A stretch of 64,000 nucleotides of DNA, taken from positions 128,104 to 192,103 of the forward strand of contig NC_015579.1 in assembly GCF_000253255.1 (NCBI RefSeq), written 5' to 3'. Every line of letters begins with the position of its first letter. Positions within the stretch are counted from its first letter, which is position 1. The notes under the pieces are model-generated. The model did no database searches. It saw only the letters and a list, made by a program, of their open reading frames with translations, and was not told where the DNA came from. This document shows, piece after piece, positions 8,478-16,694 of this stretch. This stretch comes from Novosphingobium sp. PP1Y. Its GTDB lineage: Bacteria; Pseudomonadota; Alphaproteobacteria; Sphingomonadales; Sphingomonadaceae. The position numbers and the translations under genes were made by a program.

Positions 8478-8504
8478 TGTCACATCCGATGCCCTTCGCT
8501 CGTC
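8478..8504 (+). promoter_or_regulatory. ECF41-type promoter
   Basis: TGTCACA (8478-8484), exactly 16 bases, then CGTC (8501-8504): the promoter consensus recalled for ECF41 sigma factors. It is 45 bp upstream of the CMD gene start at 8550. Confidence 0.75.
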
Positions 8505-8549
8505 ATGCATGATGCCGCCATCCCGGCTCGACGAAAGAAGGAAGATCAG

Positions 8550-8996
8550 ATGAAGCGCTTGAATTGGTCCGAACTAGCCCCCGCAGGGGCCAAGGCACTT
8601 TACGGCGTCCACCATTACATTACCGATGGCACAGCCCTTCCGGAAGAGCTGATCCACCTCGTCTTCCTGAGGGTTTCACAGATAAACGGGTGCGCTCACT
8701 GTATCGATCTGCACACCCGCGATCTTCTCAAGACCATGCCGATCGACAAGGTCGCGCTGCTTCCGGTGTGGAGCGAGGTCCCGCATCTGTTCCCCGACCA
8801 GTATCGCGCAGCGCTCGCATGGGCGGAGGAAGTCACGCGCGTGAGCGAGACACATGCTTCCGACGAGGCCTATGCCGCGGCAGCTGAAGCCTTCGAGCCG
8901 AAAGACCTGGTCGACCTGACGATCGCCATTGCAGCGATGAACGCTTTCAACAGGCTGGGCGCACCATTCCGCCTTCCGGTTGCGGCCTGGCCCTGA
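8550..8996 (+). CDS. Carboxymuconolactone decarboxylase-like (AhpD-type) protein
   Basis: 148-residue CMD/AhpD-family protein. The thiol motif is seen in QINGCAHCIDLHTRDLL (CxxC followed by the conserved His three residues on), the active site of AhpD-type alkylhydroperoxidases. Flanking family blocks ALYGVHHYI, LSEVPHLFPDQYRAALAWAEEVT and FEPKDLVDLTIAIAAMNAFNRL are complete. ATG 8550 is preceded by AAGGAAGATCAG and is preferred to the longer frame from 8505. CMD genes are the classic partners of ECF41 sigma factors, and an ECF41-type promoter lies just upstream. Its 3' two thirds are duplicated at 11812-12037. Confidence 0.9.
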   Translation: MKRLNWSELAPAGAKALYGVHHYITDGTALPEELIHLVFLRVSQINGCAHCIDLHTRDLLKTMPIDKVALLPVWSEVPHLFPDQYRAALAWAEEVTRVSETHASDEAYAAAAEAFEPKDLVDLTIAIAAMNAFNRLGAPFRLPVAAWP

Positions 8997-9684
8997 GGTG
9001 TGAGCACTGCTCTTTTGGCATTGCGGTCCAGTATCCGGGTCACCCGCATGCTATCTGCGCCGTGCGACACAAGAGGGCTTTTTCCCTCAGGAAACCCGGC
9101 TCTTTATCTTATGCTCGTCCGGTTTCGATCGGGCGGGGGTTCCTTCTGGGTAGGTCAAATCGTTTGGATGCCGCAATTGAAATGGTTGGCTTCGGACGCG
9201 GACAAATCAAGACATTGGCGGCCGACCTGGCCGTGCAGCCGCTCGGCAGTTCAGTGCAGATGTTTGAGTTTGTCCGGATTGCGCATGACGTAGATGGCGA
9301 CGATCCTTTCGCCCTGGATTTCCAGCGCCGTGGTCTGCAGCTCGCCGTCGGCTTCCCTTGTGATGAAGCCGGGAAGACCGTTGATCATCCGTGTGCCGAC
9401 CAGCTGCGATCCCTGCTTGCGAAACAGCACGGCAAGCGCCTTGTGCAACTGCAGAACCGGGCGGCTGCCGAAGATCGGCCGCACTGCGGCCGGGCGTTTC
9501 CCGCCGCCATCCGAATGCATGGCAACATCGCTGGCGAGCATCGATCCGAGCGCGGCCATGTCGCCGCTACGCGATGCTTCGAAGAAAGCCTGCGCGATGG
9601 CGAGGCCGCGCTGTTTCTCCAGTGTAAAACGGGGCCGCTCCTCCCGAACATGCGCGCGGGCCCGCGCCGCGAGCTGGCGGCAGG
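8771..9684. repeat. 914-bp duplication, left copy
   Basis: Same length and about 98% identical by eye to 11812-12725, with no indel. It covers the CMD 3' part, the convergent gap, and the sigJ C-terminal part. It ends abruptly at the IS3 remnant. Confidence 0.92.
9251..9684 (-). pseudogene. sigJ fragment: SnoaL-like C-terminal domain only
   Basis: Matches the C-terminal half of the intact ECF41 gene at 12292-13167, including the SDGGGKRPAA motif and the NPDKLKHLH end. The sigma-2 and sigma-4 regions are absent because the sequence switches to an IS3-type end at 9685. An internal ATG at 9559 (MAALGSMLAS) would give a free 102-residue SnoaL-like domain, so a small protein is possible although no promoter is evident. 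Confidence 0.85.
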
Positions 9685-9895
9685 TAAAGCGCCCCGGGTT
9701 TTCCGGAGGCTATCCGGTTTGACTCAGGCAGCCATATCGAGGGTCTCGATGGCTGCATAGTAATTTGCCTCTGCTTCGGCGGGCGCAATGTAACCGATGG
9801 GTCCGAAGAGGCGATGCTCGTTGTACCAGTGGACCCAGCGCAAGGTAGCAACTTCGACGACCGACGCAGTCGACCAAGAGCGCTGGCGTGGCGGA
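9685..9895 (-). mobile_element. IS3-family remnant (3' end of transposase)
   Basis: On the minus strand an open stretch ends LRWVHWYNEHR, then LFGPIGYIAPAEAEAN and a TGA at 9724, the typical C-terminus of an IS3-family OrfB integrase. The outer end, TAAAGCGCCCCGGGTTTTCC, is a plausible IS terminus that abuts the duplicated block exactly. The rest of the element is missing. Confidence 0.75.
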
Positions 9896-9936
9896 TCTTG
9901 GTCACGTAATTTCAGTGCAATGATCGGCAGAATTCC

Positions 9937-11151
9937 TCACAGATACTTGAGCCACCAGATGTCCTTGCGCCGCTGCTTGAGCTGGGCAAACCACTTCGTG
10001 GGGAAGTACATCGCCACGGTCAGCACCGCTGCGCTGAGCCAGATCATCCAGAACTCATCGAAGCCGTAGTAGTCGCCCTTGTTCGGCCCGACGGTGGCCC
10101 ACATGATGTTGTAGAGCACCTTCAGCACATAGAGATGCACGATGTAGAAGAACATTGGCGCGCCGCCGAAATAGGCAAGGGGTTTTGCGACAGGGCTGTT
10201 GGGAACCCGTTCGAACAGGACCAACAGCAGGCAGCCGATACCGATCGTCGGCATGAGGAAGAGCAGCGAAGGCGGATACTTTGTCAGTGCAAGGAAGCTC
10301 ATCACCGTCCGCAGTGGAGGCTGGGCTTGGAACCAAGGCGCATCCCCGTAGAAATTCAGGAATCGCAGGACAAGGAAGCCGACGATCAGGCCGATGCCGA
10401 TGGCGACGAGTCTCTTCTCGCGCGCATCGGTGGTGATGCGGCGGCCGAAGATAGGTCCACAGGCATAGCCGGTAAGGATCACACCTATCCACGGAAGAAG
10501 CGGATAGGACGTGCGGATGACGAGATCGGAGCCGATTTGGAAATTCGTGCGTTCATAGAGCACGCCCCAGATTTCGTGGAACGGGGAACCGGGTGTCACG
10601 ACGATCCCGCCCAGCAGATTGTGGAGGCACACGATGCCAAGGCCGATGGTAAACTGCGCCCAGCGCGGCAGATATATCAGCGCAGCCAGGGCGATCATGC
10701 TCAGGCCGATGGCCCAGATCACCTGCAGGTAGATGACCGGCGGCGGATAGCTGAGTGATTGCGTGGGCCAAGCATAGCCGACGATCGTGAATTCGAGAAG
10801 GACAAGAAATACGCCGCGCGACAGCAGGAACTTGCTGACTTCGGCCTTGGAGTGCTTCTGTCCGTAAAGATAGGCCGAAAGACCCGTGAGCGCGACAAAG
10901 ATCGGCGCGCAGAGTGTTGAAGTCAGACGCGTGAAGAAGAGGGCGGGCGCCACAGTGCGGGCATCGACGGGATCGGTTATCGCCACATATAGCCAGAACG
11001 TCTCGCGCACATGGTCGAGCAGCATGAAGACCATGACCAGCCCGCGCAGCGCGTCGATTGAGGTTATCCGCGAGGTCCTCACGGCTTGGGCCATTGCCTT
11101 CGGCGGCGGTGGCAAGGTTTCCGATGCCCATGTTTCGGACGCAGCAGACAT
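9937..11151 (-). CDS. DUF1624 membrane protein (heparan-alpha-glucosaminide acetyltransferase-like)
   Basis: 404-residue polytopic membrane protein. It opens with the DUF1624 fingerprint SRITSIDALRGLVMVFMLLDHVRE, followed by about ten hydrophobic helices, for example APIFVALTGLSAYLYG, FLVLLEFTIVGYAW and PLLPWIGVILTGYACG, and a C-terminal FYIVHLYVLK. The family belongs to the acyltransferase-3/HGSNAT-like group thought to move acyl groups across the membrane. Start ATG 11151 follows GGAAGGAAACAGAAG and removes 130 non-family residues of the open frame. It lies between the two copies of the 914-bp duplication, flanked by IS3 and IS110 remnants, so it may have arrived with them. Confidence 0.85.
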   Translation of the reverse strand: MSAASETWASETLPPPPKAMAQAVRTSRITSIDALRGLVMVFMLLDHVRETFWLYVAITDPVDARTVAPALFFTRLTSTLCAPIFVALTGLSAYLYGQKHSKAEVSKFLLSRGVFLVLLEFTIVGYAWPTQSLSYPPPVIYLQVIWAIGLSMIALAALIYLPRWAQFTIGLGIVCLHNLLGGIVVTPGSPFHEIWGVLYERTNFQIGSDLVIRTSYPLLPWIGVILTGYACGPIFGRRITTDAREKRLVAIGIGLIVGFLVLRFLNFYGDAPWFQAQPPLRTVMSFLALTKYPPSLLFLMPTIGIGCLLLVLFERVPNSPVAKPLAYFGGAPMFFYIVHLYVLKVLYNIMWATVGPNKGDYYGFDEFWMIWLSAAVLTVAMYFPTKWFAQLKQRRKDIWWLKYL

Positions 11152-11577
11152 CTTCTGTTTCCTTCCTTCCGGTAGTGCGAACGGCGAGTGACAAAGCCGT
11201 GTTCGAGCCGATGAACAGAACCGAGCCGGGAACTCGAGCCTGCATTTTGCGCAAGGATCGCGGTGCGTATCATTGCACCGCTGTCTGGAAGGATGCGCTG
11301 AATTGCCGCGGCATGGCGGTAAACACTGCCGTTCGCAGTGTGAAAGCATCCGCAAACTTAGGCCCTTACGCTTTCTTCGCCGGACGTCTGCGACAGCGAG
11401 GCTTGCGGTCGACACGAGTTTTATGGAGAGCCGATCGTGGCGGACAGCGGCGGGGTACAAGTCGGAGAGCTTGGGGGGAGAAGGGTCGTCAAATCGCGCC
11501 TCATAGAGCAAGTCACTTTGTGCTTGGTTGATGTTCAGGGTCATGAGGCCATCACTGTATGCCGGGCGCAGGGTCGT
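11152..11577. other. Gap upstream of the DUF1624 gene
   Basis: No supported gene. It must contain the promoter of the minus-strand DUF1624 gene. No inverted repeat stands out. Confidence 0.35.
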
Positions 11578-11811
11578 CGCCGCGCCGGGATATCCGGCCC
11601 GCTTTCATGGTTTCGCCTGAAGCATAAATTCTGGGAGTGAGCCTAAGATAGGCGCCAGCGCTTGATGATCGGCGGAAACGAGCGGGATCGTCGATAGTGG
11701 CAACAAACCCGAGCGCAGTGACGACGCCGACCCCGGGCACGGTCATGAGGTGCCGCACAGTGGCATTGCGGCGCGCAGTCGAGCGAACCTTGGCATCAAG
11801 TGCCCGGATTT
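11578..11811 (-). mobile_element. IS110-family transposase remnant
   Basis: A minus-strand stretch reads HLMTVPGVGVVTALGFVA, TIDDPARFRRSSSAGAYLRL, TPRIYASGETMKAGRISRRGD, the C-terminal Transposase_20 domain of IS110 elements. Both ends are lost: the upstream half is replaced at 11812 by the duplicated CMD segment and the downstream end stops after RRGD. Confidence 0.85.
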
Positions 11812-12037
11812 GAGCGAGGTCCCGCATCTGTTCCCCGACCAGTATCGCGCAGCGCTCGCATGGGCGGAGGAAGTCACGCGCGTGAGCGAGACACATGCTT
11901 CCGACGAGGCCTATGCCGCGGCAGCTGAAGCCTTCGAGCCGAAAGACCTGGTCGACCTGACGATCGCCATTGCAGCGATGAATGCTTTCAACAGGCTGGG
12001 CGCACCATTCCGCCTTCCGGTTGCGGCCTGGCCCTGA
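11812..12037 (+). pseudogene. Truncated CMD gene
   Basis: Encodes SEVPHLFPDQYRAALAWAEE onward to the FRLPVAAWP end, identical to the CMD protein of 8550-8996, but lacks the first 74 residues with the CxxC thiol motif. An open frame from 11750 fuses it to antisense IS110 sequence, so no functional peroxidase can be made. Confidence 0.9.
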
Positions 12038-12725
12038 GGTGTGAGCACTGCTCTTTTGGCATTGCGGTCCAGTATCCGGTTCACCCGCATGCTATCTGCG
12101 CCGTGCGACACAAAAGGGCTTTTCTCCTCAGGAAACCCGGCTTTTTATCTTACGCTCGTCCGGTTTCGATCGGGCGGGCGTTCCTTCTGGGTAGGTCAAA
12201 TCGTTTGGAGGCCGCCATTGGAATGGCTGGTCTCGGGCGCGGACAAATCAAGACATTGGCGGCCGACCTGGCCGCGCAGCCGCCCGGCAGTTCAGTGCAG
12301 ATGTTTGAGTTTGTCCGGATTGCGCATGACGTAGATGGCGACGATCCTTTCTCCCTGGATTTCCAGCGCCGTGGTCTGCAGCTCACCGTCGGCTTCCCTT
12401 GTGATGAAGCCGGGAAGACCGTTGATCATCCGTGTGCCGACCAGCTGCGATCCCTGCTTGCGAAACAGCACGGCCAGCGCCTTGTGCAACTGCAGAACCG
12501 GGCGGCTGCCGAAGATCGGCCGCACTGCGGCCGGGCGTTTCCCGCCGCCATCCGAATGCATGGCAACATCGCTGGCGAGCATCGATCCGAGCGCGGCCAT
12601 GTCGCCGCTACGCGATGCTTCGAAGAAAGCCTGCGCGATGGCGAGGCCGCGCTGTTTCTCCAGTGTAAAACGGGGCCGCTCCTCCCGAACATGCGCGCGG
12701 GCCCGCGCCGCGAGCTGGCGGCAGG
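11812..12725. repeat. 914-bp duplication, right copy
   Basis: Partner of 8771-9684. Here the CMD gene is the truncated side (its 5' third is replaced by IS110 DNA) and sigJ is the complete side. Confidence 0.92.
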
Positions 12726-13167
12726 CAGCGACATCGCGGCCGATTGTAGCAGCGACATCCTCGAACGCAGCGCCAAATACATCGTGCAGGAGGAAAGCGG
12801 CTCGCTCCAGTGGTGACAACCGTTCGAGCGCCAGCATAAGCGGAAGGGTGACATCCTCCTCTCCCTCCTCGTCCAGCACCGGGTCGGGCAGCCAGGGTCC
12901 GATATAGCTCTCGCGGCGATGCCGGGCAGACTTGAGGTGATCGAGGCACAGCCGTGTTACTGTCGTGCGCAAGAACGCTTCAGGTTCCCGGATCGCAGTA
13001 CGGTCAATGCGCAGCCAGCGGATGAAGGCTTCCTGCACAACGTCCTCCGCATCGGCGACAGAGCCGAGCATGCGATAGGCTACGCGTATCAGCCTTGGGC
13101 GGAGCGGGCCGAATGCTTCCAAGGCGGCAGATGATGGCTGCATGACCATCACTCGTTCACCGTGCAT
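12292..13167 (-). CDS. sigJ: ECF41-family RNA polymerase sigma factor
   Basis: 291-residue ECF41 (SigJ-type) sigma factor. Region 2 is seen as LIRVAYRMLGSVADAEDVVQEAFIRWLR (about residues 27-54), region 4 as LSPLERAAFLLHDVFGAAFEDVAATIGR (about 117-144), and a SnoaL-like C-terminal domain with the ECF41 hallmarks SDGGGKRPA and NPDKL. In this group the C-terminal domain replaces a separate anti-sigma factor and tunes activity. The start overlaps the azoreductase stop by 11 bases; ATGs a few codons further in are alternatives. The upstream genes are an azoreductase and a CMD gene, as in typical ECF41 operons, and the promoter ahead of them fits the ECF41 consensus, which implies autoregulation. 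Confidence 0.95.
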   Translation of the reverse strand: MHGERVMVMQPSSAALEAFGPLRPRLIRVAYRMLGSVADAEDVVQEAFIRWLRIDRTAIREPEAFLRTTVTRLCLDHLKSARHRRESYIGPWLPDPVLDEEGEEDVTLPLMLALERLSPLERAAFLLHDVFGAAFEDVAATIGRDVAACRQLAARARAHVREERPRFTLEKQRGLAIAQAFFEASRSGDMAALGSMLASDVAMHSDGGGKRPAAVRPIFGSRPVLQLHKALAVLFRKQGSQLVGTRMINGLPGFITREADGELQTTALEIQGERIVAIYVMRNPDKLKHLH

Positions 13168-13795
13168 GGCATGGCTGCCTCTCCGCCTCGCTTCTTCCGA
13201 ACACCTGATCCTGGAGCATTGCCTCGGCTCCCTCCAGCAGCGCCTGGCCAGCTTGAACCGGGTTCACGAGGCCATCAAGATAGATGAAGCGCACATCGGT
13301 CATGCCTAGCGTGGAAAGCACGTCGGTGAGATAGCCGGTCATATGGTCGGGTTGCCCTCCATGCCGGCCGGCGATCGGGCCGCCAGCAGTCACGACCACC
13401 AGCACCGGCCTGTTTCCCAGCAGCCCCGACTTCACGCCTCCTACGGTCGCGAAGCTGCGGCCATGGCGAAGGACCAGATCGATCCATAGCTTGAGGCAGG
13501 CTGGAACCGTATAATTGTGCATGGGGGCGGCGATGGTGATGAAGGCCGCATCCTCCACTTCACGGATGAGCGCTTCGGATAGCTCGAAGGCTGAGTGATC
13601 ATCCGGCTGCCGCGCCAGCACCGCATCGGAGTAAGCCGGCGAAATCACGGCACGCGGAAGCGCGGACAGATCGCGCTCCACAATCGCCAATGACGGATCG
13701 CCCGCCCTGAGGTTGGCGGCCGCGCGCGCGGCCAGTTTGGCGCCGCGCGAAGCAGCGCCGTAAGGACTGGCAAGGATGGAAAGAATGGAAGCCAT
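13157..13795 (-). CDS. azoR: FMN-dependent NADH-azoreductase-like flavodoxin-fold protein
   Basis: 212-residue flavodoxin-fold oxidoreductase (AzoR/NQO group), a cytosolic two-electron reductase of quinones or azo compounds using NAD(P)H and FMN. Seen: ILASPYGAASRGAKLAARAA in the FMN-phosphate loop, AFITIAAPMHNYTVPACLKLWIDLVLRHGRSF (family block APMHNYxxP, FMN isoalloxazine contacts), VVTAGGPI and the GMTDVRFIYLDG strand. It sits between the CMD gene (16-bp gap) and sigJ (11-bp overlap), so it is part of the ECF41 operon, which suggests a role in handling electrophilic or oxidative stress. Confidence 0.9.
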   Translation of the reverse strand: MASILSILASPYGAASRGAKLAARAAANLRAGDPSLAIVERDLSALPRAVISPAYSDAVLARQPDDHSAFELSEALIREVEDAAFITIAAPMHNYTVPACLKLWIDLVLRHGRSFATVGGVKSGLLGNRPVLVVVTAGGPIAGRHGGQPDHMTGYLTDVLSTLGMTDVRFIYLDGLVNPVQAGQALLEGAEAMLQDQVFGRSEAERQPCHAR

Positions 13796-13811
13796 TAGTC
13801 TGCTCCTGCCT

Positions 13812-14291
13812 TCAGGCGAGTCCGGCGCGGTCGAGGCCGAAGGCCTTGTCCGCCGATCCGGGAACGGAGCGAAAGGCGATGGAGGCGCGGTTCCAGGCGT
13901 TGATGACCATGATCATGTAGGTGAGGTCGACCAGTTCCCGCTCCGAGAAGTGCTCCCGCGCTTGTGCATAGACAGCGTCCGGCACGCCTTGCGGCGAAAG
14001 GCGCGTCACGGCTTCAGTCCACTCCAGCGCCGCGCGTTCCCGATCGGTGAACAACGTCGATTCCCGCCAGATTGCGACATGATGCAGCCGCAGCGGGCGC
14101 TCCCCATGAAGAGTCGCTTCCTTGATGTGCATGTCTACGCAGAACGCGCAGCCATTGAGCTGCGAGGCGCGAATTTCGGCGAGGGAGAGAATGTCTCTTT
14201 CTACAGCCCCCTTCTTTACCGCCAGAGTGAGCTCCGTGAGCTTGGCGGTGAGTTCGGGATGCTGCCTAAGGTGGTCCAGACGCTGCGACAT
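13812..14291 (-). CDS. Carboxymuconolactone decarboxylase-like protein, first gene of sigJ operon
   Basis: 159-residue CMD/AhpD-type protein. ASQLNGCAFCVDMHIKEA gives the CxxC-x3-His site; IWRESTLFTDRERAALEWTEAVTRLS and FSERELVDLTYMIMVINAWNRASI complete the family blocks. ATG 14291 follows CAGGAGCAAGTC and is chosen over the longer frame from 14357. The protein is only distantly similar to the CMD product of 8550-8996, so the regulon holds two different CMD proteins. The ECF41-type promoter is 32-58 bp upstream. Confidence 0.92.
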   Translation of the reverse strand: MSQRLDHLRQHPELTAKLTELTLAVKKGAVERDILSLAEIRASQLNGCAFCVDMHIKEATLHGERPLRLHHVAIWRESTLFTDRERAALEWTEAVTRLSPQGVPDAVYAQAREHFSERELVDLTYMIMVINAWNRASIAFRSVPGSADKAFGLDRAGLA

Positions 14292-14322
14292 GACTTGCTC
14301 CTGAGATAACGATGCAAGCCTT

Positions 14323-14349
14323 GACGACGCAGCACCCCGGGATGTGACA
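14323..14349 (-). promoter_or_regulatory. ECF41-type promoter
   Basis: Reading the minus strand: TGTCACA (14349-14343), 16 bases, CGTC (14326-14323). The 16-bp spacing is identical to that of the promoter at 8478. It drives the CMD-azoR-sigJ operon. Confidence 0.78.
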
Positions 14350-14588
14350 TCGGGCACGATTTTTTTGGCCGGACGGAGCTAATCGTCACGTTCCGGGCTG
14401 TATTCGCCGCGGTGGGAGGCAAAGCCCTGCATCACTGAAATCGACAGCAAACGGCCATATCCAGACATCAGTCTATGCTCAGGGCATGGCCCTCAGCCTT
14501 CTCCTGGGTTTGATGATCTTGCATGTTTCGCGCTCACCCAATTTGTAGCGCGAAACAGCCCAGAAGTTGCCAGTCGACATGGGAAGCC

Positions 14589-14665
14589 GGACAAAATGTT
14601 GGTCATTTTCATCTTCGGCGTACCGATATTGGGCTTTGTCTAGATTGGCCTCGGCGGTGGGTAGG
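14589..14665 (+). repeat. 77-bp dispersed repeat, copy B
   Basis: Diverged copy. The peptide frame starts one codon earlier (MLVIFIFGVP) and is cut by TAG at 14641, so the GPGGG end is not translated in frame. Left-flanking homology to copy D continues to about 14465 and includes the start of the divergent small gene. Confidence 0.75.
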
Positions 14666-14833
14666 TCTCGAAGATCTGTGGAACAGGATCGATGTGGGTT
14701 ATGAATGGATCGTGGGCCACTTCCATGGCTGAATTAAGCGCTGACCGCTTCACTCCCCGGCGCCCACTATTCTCGACTCTCCCGACATTAAACCGCGTTG
14801 ACCCGGCGCGCGCTTGAGCGCACCGTCGAGGTC

Positions 14834-14905
14834 ATGGCAATGCTGTTCCTGATCGGCCTGTTCGCGTTGATCGGATTCTCGGTCTGGTTGGTCTTGCGCA
14901 AGTAG
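14834..14905 (+). CDS. Possible 23-aa membrane peptide
   Basis: The frame MAMLFLIGLFALIGFSVW...RK is almost entirely one hydrophobic helix ending in Arg-Lys, which suggests a single-span inner-membrane micropeptide. A GCACCGTCGAGG segment upstream is a weak ribosome site. A strong hairpin follows at 15000-15025. Its size makes this tentative. Confidence 0.3.
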   Translation: MAMLFLIGLFALIGFSVWLVLRK

Positions 14906-14999
14906 CAAAGTCCTTCAGCCTGTTGCATACGCTGATGCGAGTCTTCCCGGTGGCATTCTTCGGAGCCCCCGTTCCCGGGCTGACTCGACCAGACCCCGG

Positions 15000-15025
15000 A
15001 AGACCCGGCCATTGTGCCGGGTCTT
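15000..15025. terminator. Terminator-like hairpin
   Basis: AAGACCCGGC-CATTGT-GCCGGGTCTT, a perfect 10-bp stem followed by CTTTAT on the plus side. It lies between the 23-codon frame and the convergent gene ending at 15051. Confidence 0.6.
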
Positions 15026-15050
15026 CTTTATCCGGCGATCAACCGCAAAC

Positions 15051-15539
15051 CTACATCTGCGGTCGACATGCCTTGCCATCGTATTGATGCCGATTGAGCA
15101 CGTAGGCCTTGCCGTTCCAGCGCTCGACCGGGAAGCAGAAACCCGGACCATCGATCTCGATATCAGGCCAGCCCCCGACACCCTTCGTTGCCAGGAAATT
15201 CGGAATGCCGGTGCCGCCGGTTATGTTCTTCCAGGTACCGTCGGCCTGTTTGCTCACGATTGTGTAACCGGTGCCCGTCATGCCGAAGCAATAAGTGCCG
15301 CCCTCGGTGATCACGGCTTCGGGGCGGCCATCTCCATTAAGGTCGCGGACGGACTCAATTTGCCCCGGCGAGTAGCTGGGCGTTCCCGGATCGCCGCAGG
15401 CTGACCACTTACCGGCCGCGAACTTGAAACCGGCCGCACGAAACGCGGCAGCGCGATCTTTCGGAGTGAGAGTAGATTGGGCCAGGACCGGCGAGGCGAC
15501 AAAGATCGAGAGTGCAACAAGAGCAAGGCGAATCCGCAT
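15051..15539 (-). CDS. Periplasmic hypothetical protein with FG-GAP-like segment
   Basis: 162-residue exported protein. MRIRLALVALSIFVASPVLAQ is a Sec signal peptide; ATG 15539 follows GGAGGTTCGC and is used instead of the longer frame. The mature part has a single DLNGDGRPEAVITEGG segment, typical of FG-GAP/VCBS or EF-hand-like calcium loops, and three spaced cysteines (SACGD, YCFGM, GFCFP) plus one near the end (KACRP), which could form disulfides. Similar small lipoprotein-like sequences occur in sphingomonads. Function unknown. Confidence 0.7.
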   Translation of the reverse strand: MRIRLALVALSIFVASPVLAQSTLTPKDRAAAFRAAGFKFAAGKWSACGDPGTPSYSPGQIESVRDLNGDGRPEAVITEGGTYCFGMTGTGYTIVSKQADGTWKNITGGTGIPNFLATKGVGGWPDIEIDGPGFCFPVERWNGKAYVLNRHQYDGKACRPQM

Positions 15540-15791
15540 GCGAACCTCCGTCATCGAAGCCCGGCCTTCATAGCATGGCGTTCGAACTGAGCTGAAGCGA
15601 ATCGAGCTTCAAAGTGCGCGACGTCAGAAGCCACCAAGACGGTGGCAAATGTGCCCTGTGCCGGCCGGAAGCTCACCTTTCCAATTGTCGGGCGGCGAAG
15701 ATCGGCGCATGTTCGCGGACGCGGGGACCGCCATTCCGGCAACAATCCGCCCCGCACTAGCGTTGCTGTGATCCAGCTACTGGAGGCGAAT

Positions 15792-16037
15792 ATGGCCAGT
15801 CAGTGCGTTGCATTTCGTGATTCAAAAGGTGGTCTCCACGCCGGTCTCGAAGAGGCTACCCTCAAGGACCTTGCTGCAGTGCTCGGCCGCGTCGGTGACG
15901 AAGGCGGGATGACTGCCGGCGTTGCCAAGCTCGTCTTTGACAAGCGCCAGGAAATCGAACGCATCCTTGCCGAGCATGACCGACTGGTCGACATGGTACC
16001 GCCCAACGGGAACGTAGAGCGGCTCCACGTGCTTTGA
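15792..16037 (+). CDS. Hypothetical protein, 81 aa
   Basis: Begins MASQCVAFRDSKGGLHAGLEE after TGGAGGCGAAT, a good ribosome site. The rest (TLKDLAAVLGRVGDEGGM, TAGVAKLVFDKRQEIERILA, EHDRLV) looks like a compact helical cytoplasmic protein. No family recognised. ATG 15792 removes 50 low-quality residues of the longer frame. Confidence 0.6.
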   Translation: MASQCVAFRDSKGGLHAGLEEATLKDLAAVLGRVGDEGGMTAGVAKLVFDKRQEIERILAEHDRLVDMVPPNGNVERLHVL

Positions 16038-16284
16038 CTTTGCCCGGGCCGCTTCTGCGTCAACCTGCAGACGAGCGAATGTTCCCGGGTTAGGTACACA
16101 GATACGAAGCCTGGTCGGACAGTCGATGGCGTGAGAAATTCGGCGCCTGATCGACCGACAAGGGGTAGGGAACTGCCATTCCTGCATTTTTTGCCGCGCG
16201 AGAACAGGGCTTTAGTTCCTCTTGCCAAGGTTGATTGCCTCGAATAGAGCGCTCCTGCCTCTCAAATTCAGGGAGGCAATGATC

Positions 16285-16510
16285 GCGTTGGTGCCCCCGA
16301 AAGGGAGCTTAAAAGGGAACGCGGTGAGAGGGGCCTGCCCCTCGAATCCGAGGCTGTCCCTGCAACTGTAAGCGGCGAGTGCGATGCACATTCGCGGCGG
16401 GCCAACAGGCTCTGCCGCAGCCACTGGGCCGGACGCAAATTTCTGCGGGGCCTGGGAAGGCCGTGCATCGCGCGATGACCCGCAAGCCAGGAGACCTGCC
16501 AGCGTCCGGT
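16285..16510 (+). ncRNA. Cobalamin (B12) riboswitch
   Basis: Ordered conserved parts of the cobalamin aptamer: GGTGCCC at 16290, the AAAAGGGAA core at 16312-16319, GTCCCTGCAACTGTAAGCGG, GCCACTGGGCC at about 16420, GGCCTGGGAAGG, GATGACCCGCAAGCCAGGAG and ACCTGCC (B12 box, ends 16500). It precedes the TonB receptor at 16695. In the 185 bp after it, GGCGAGGGC (16575-16583) can pair with GCCCTCGCC (16650-16658), a candidate expression platform. Confidence 0.95.
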
Positions 16511-16694
16511 CGCTCTTGCCCTGGTCCAGGGGATGGCCGAGGCACGGTGAAATCCGTCTGAGCGACGCATGTGCGGCGAGGGCCGCATCGACCCAAGCGG
16601 CGGCGCCCGGGGCGTCGTGCCGTTGCGCGGGTCGACCGTTCGCGCGGACGCCCTCGCCAGACGTCGATGACGCCGGACAGGGTTAAGTTTTTAC

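Noticed and set aside
9567..9905. 112-codon minus-strand frame across the sigJ/IS3 junction
   Set aside because: It is out of frame with both the sigma factor and the transposase remnants; a chimera without meaning.
11750..11811. N-terminal extension of the truncated CMD frame
   Set aside because: This part is antisense IS110 sequence; the real CMD N-terminus is missing.
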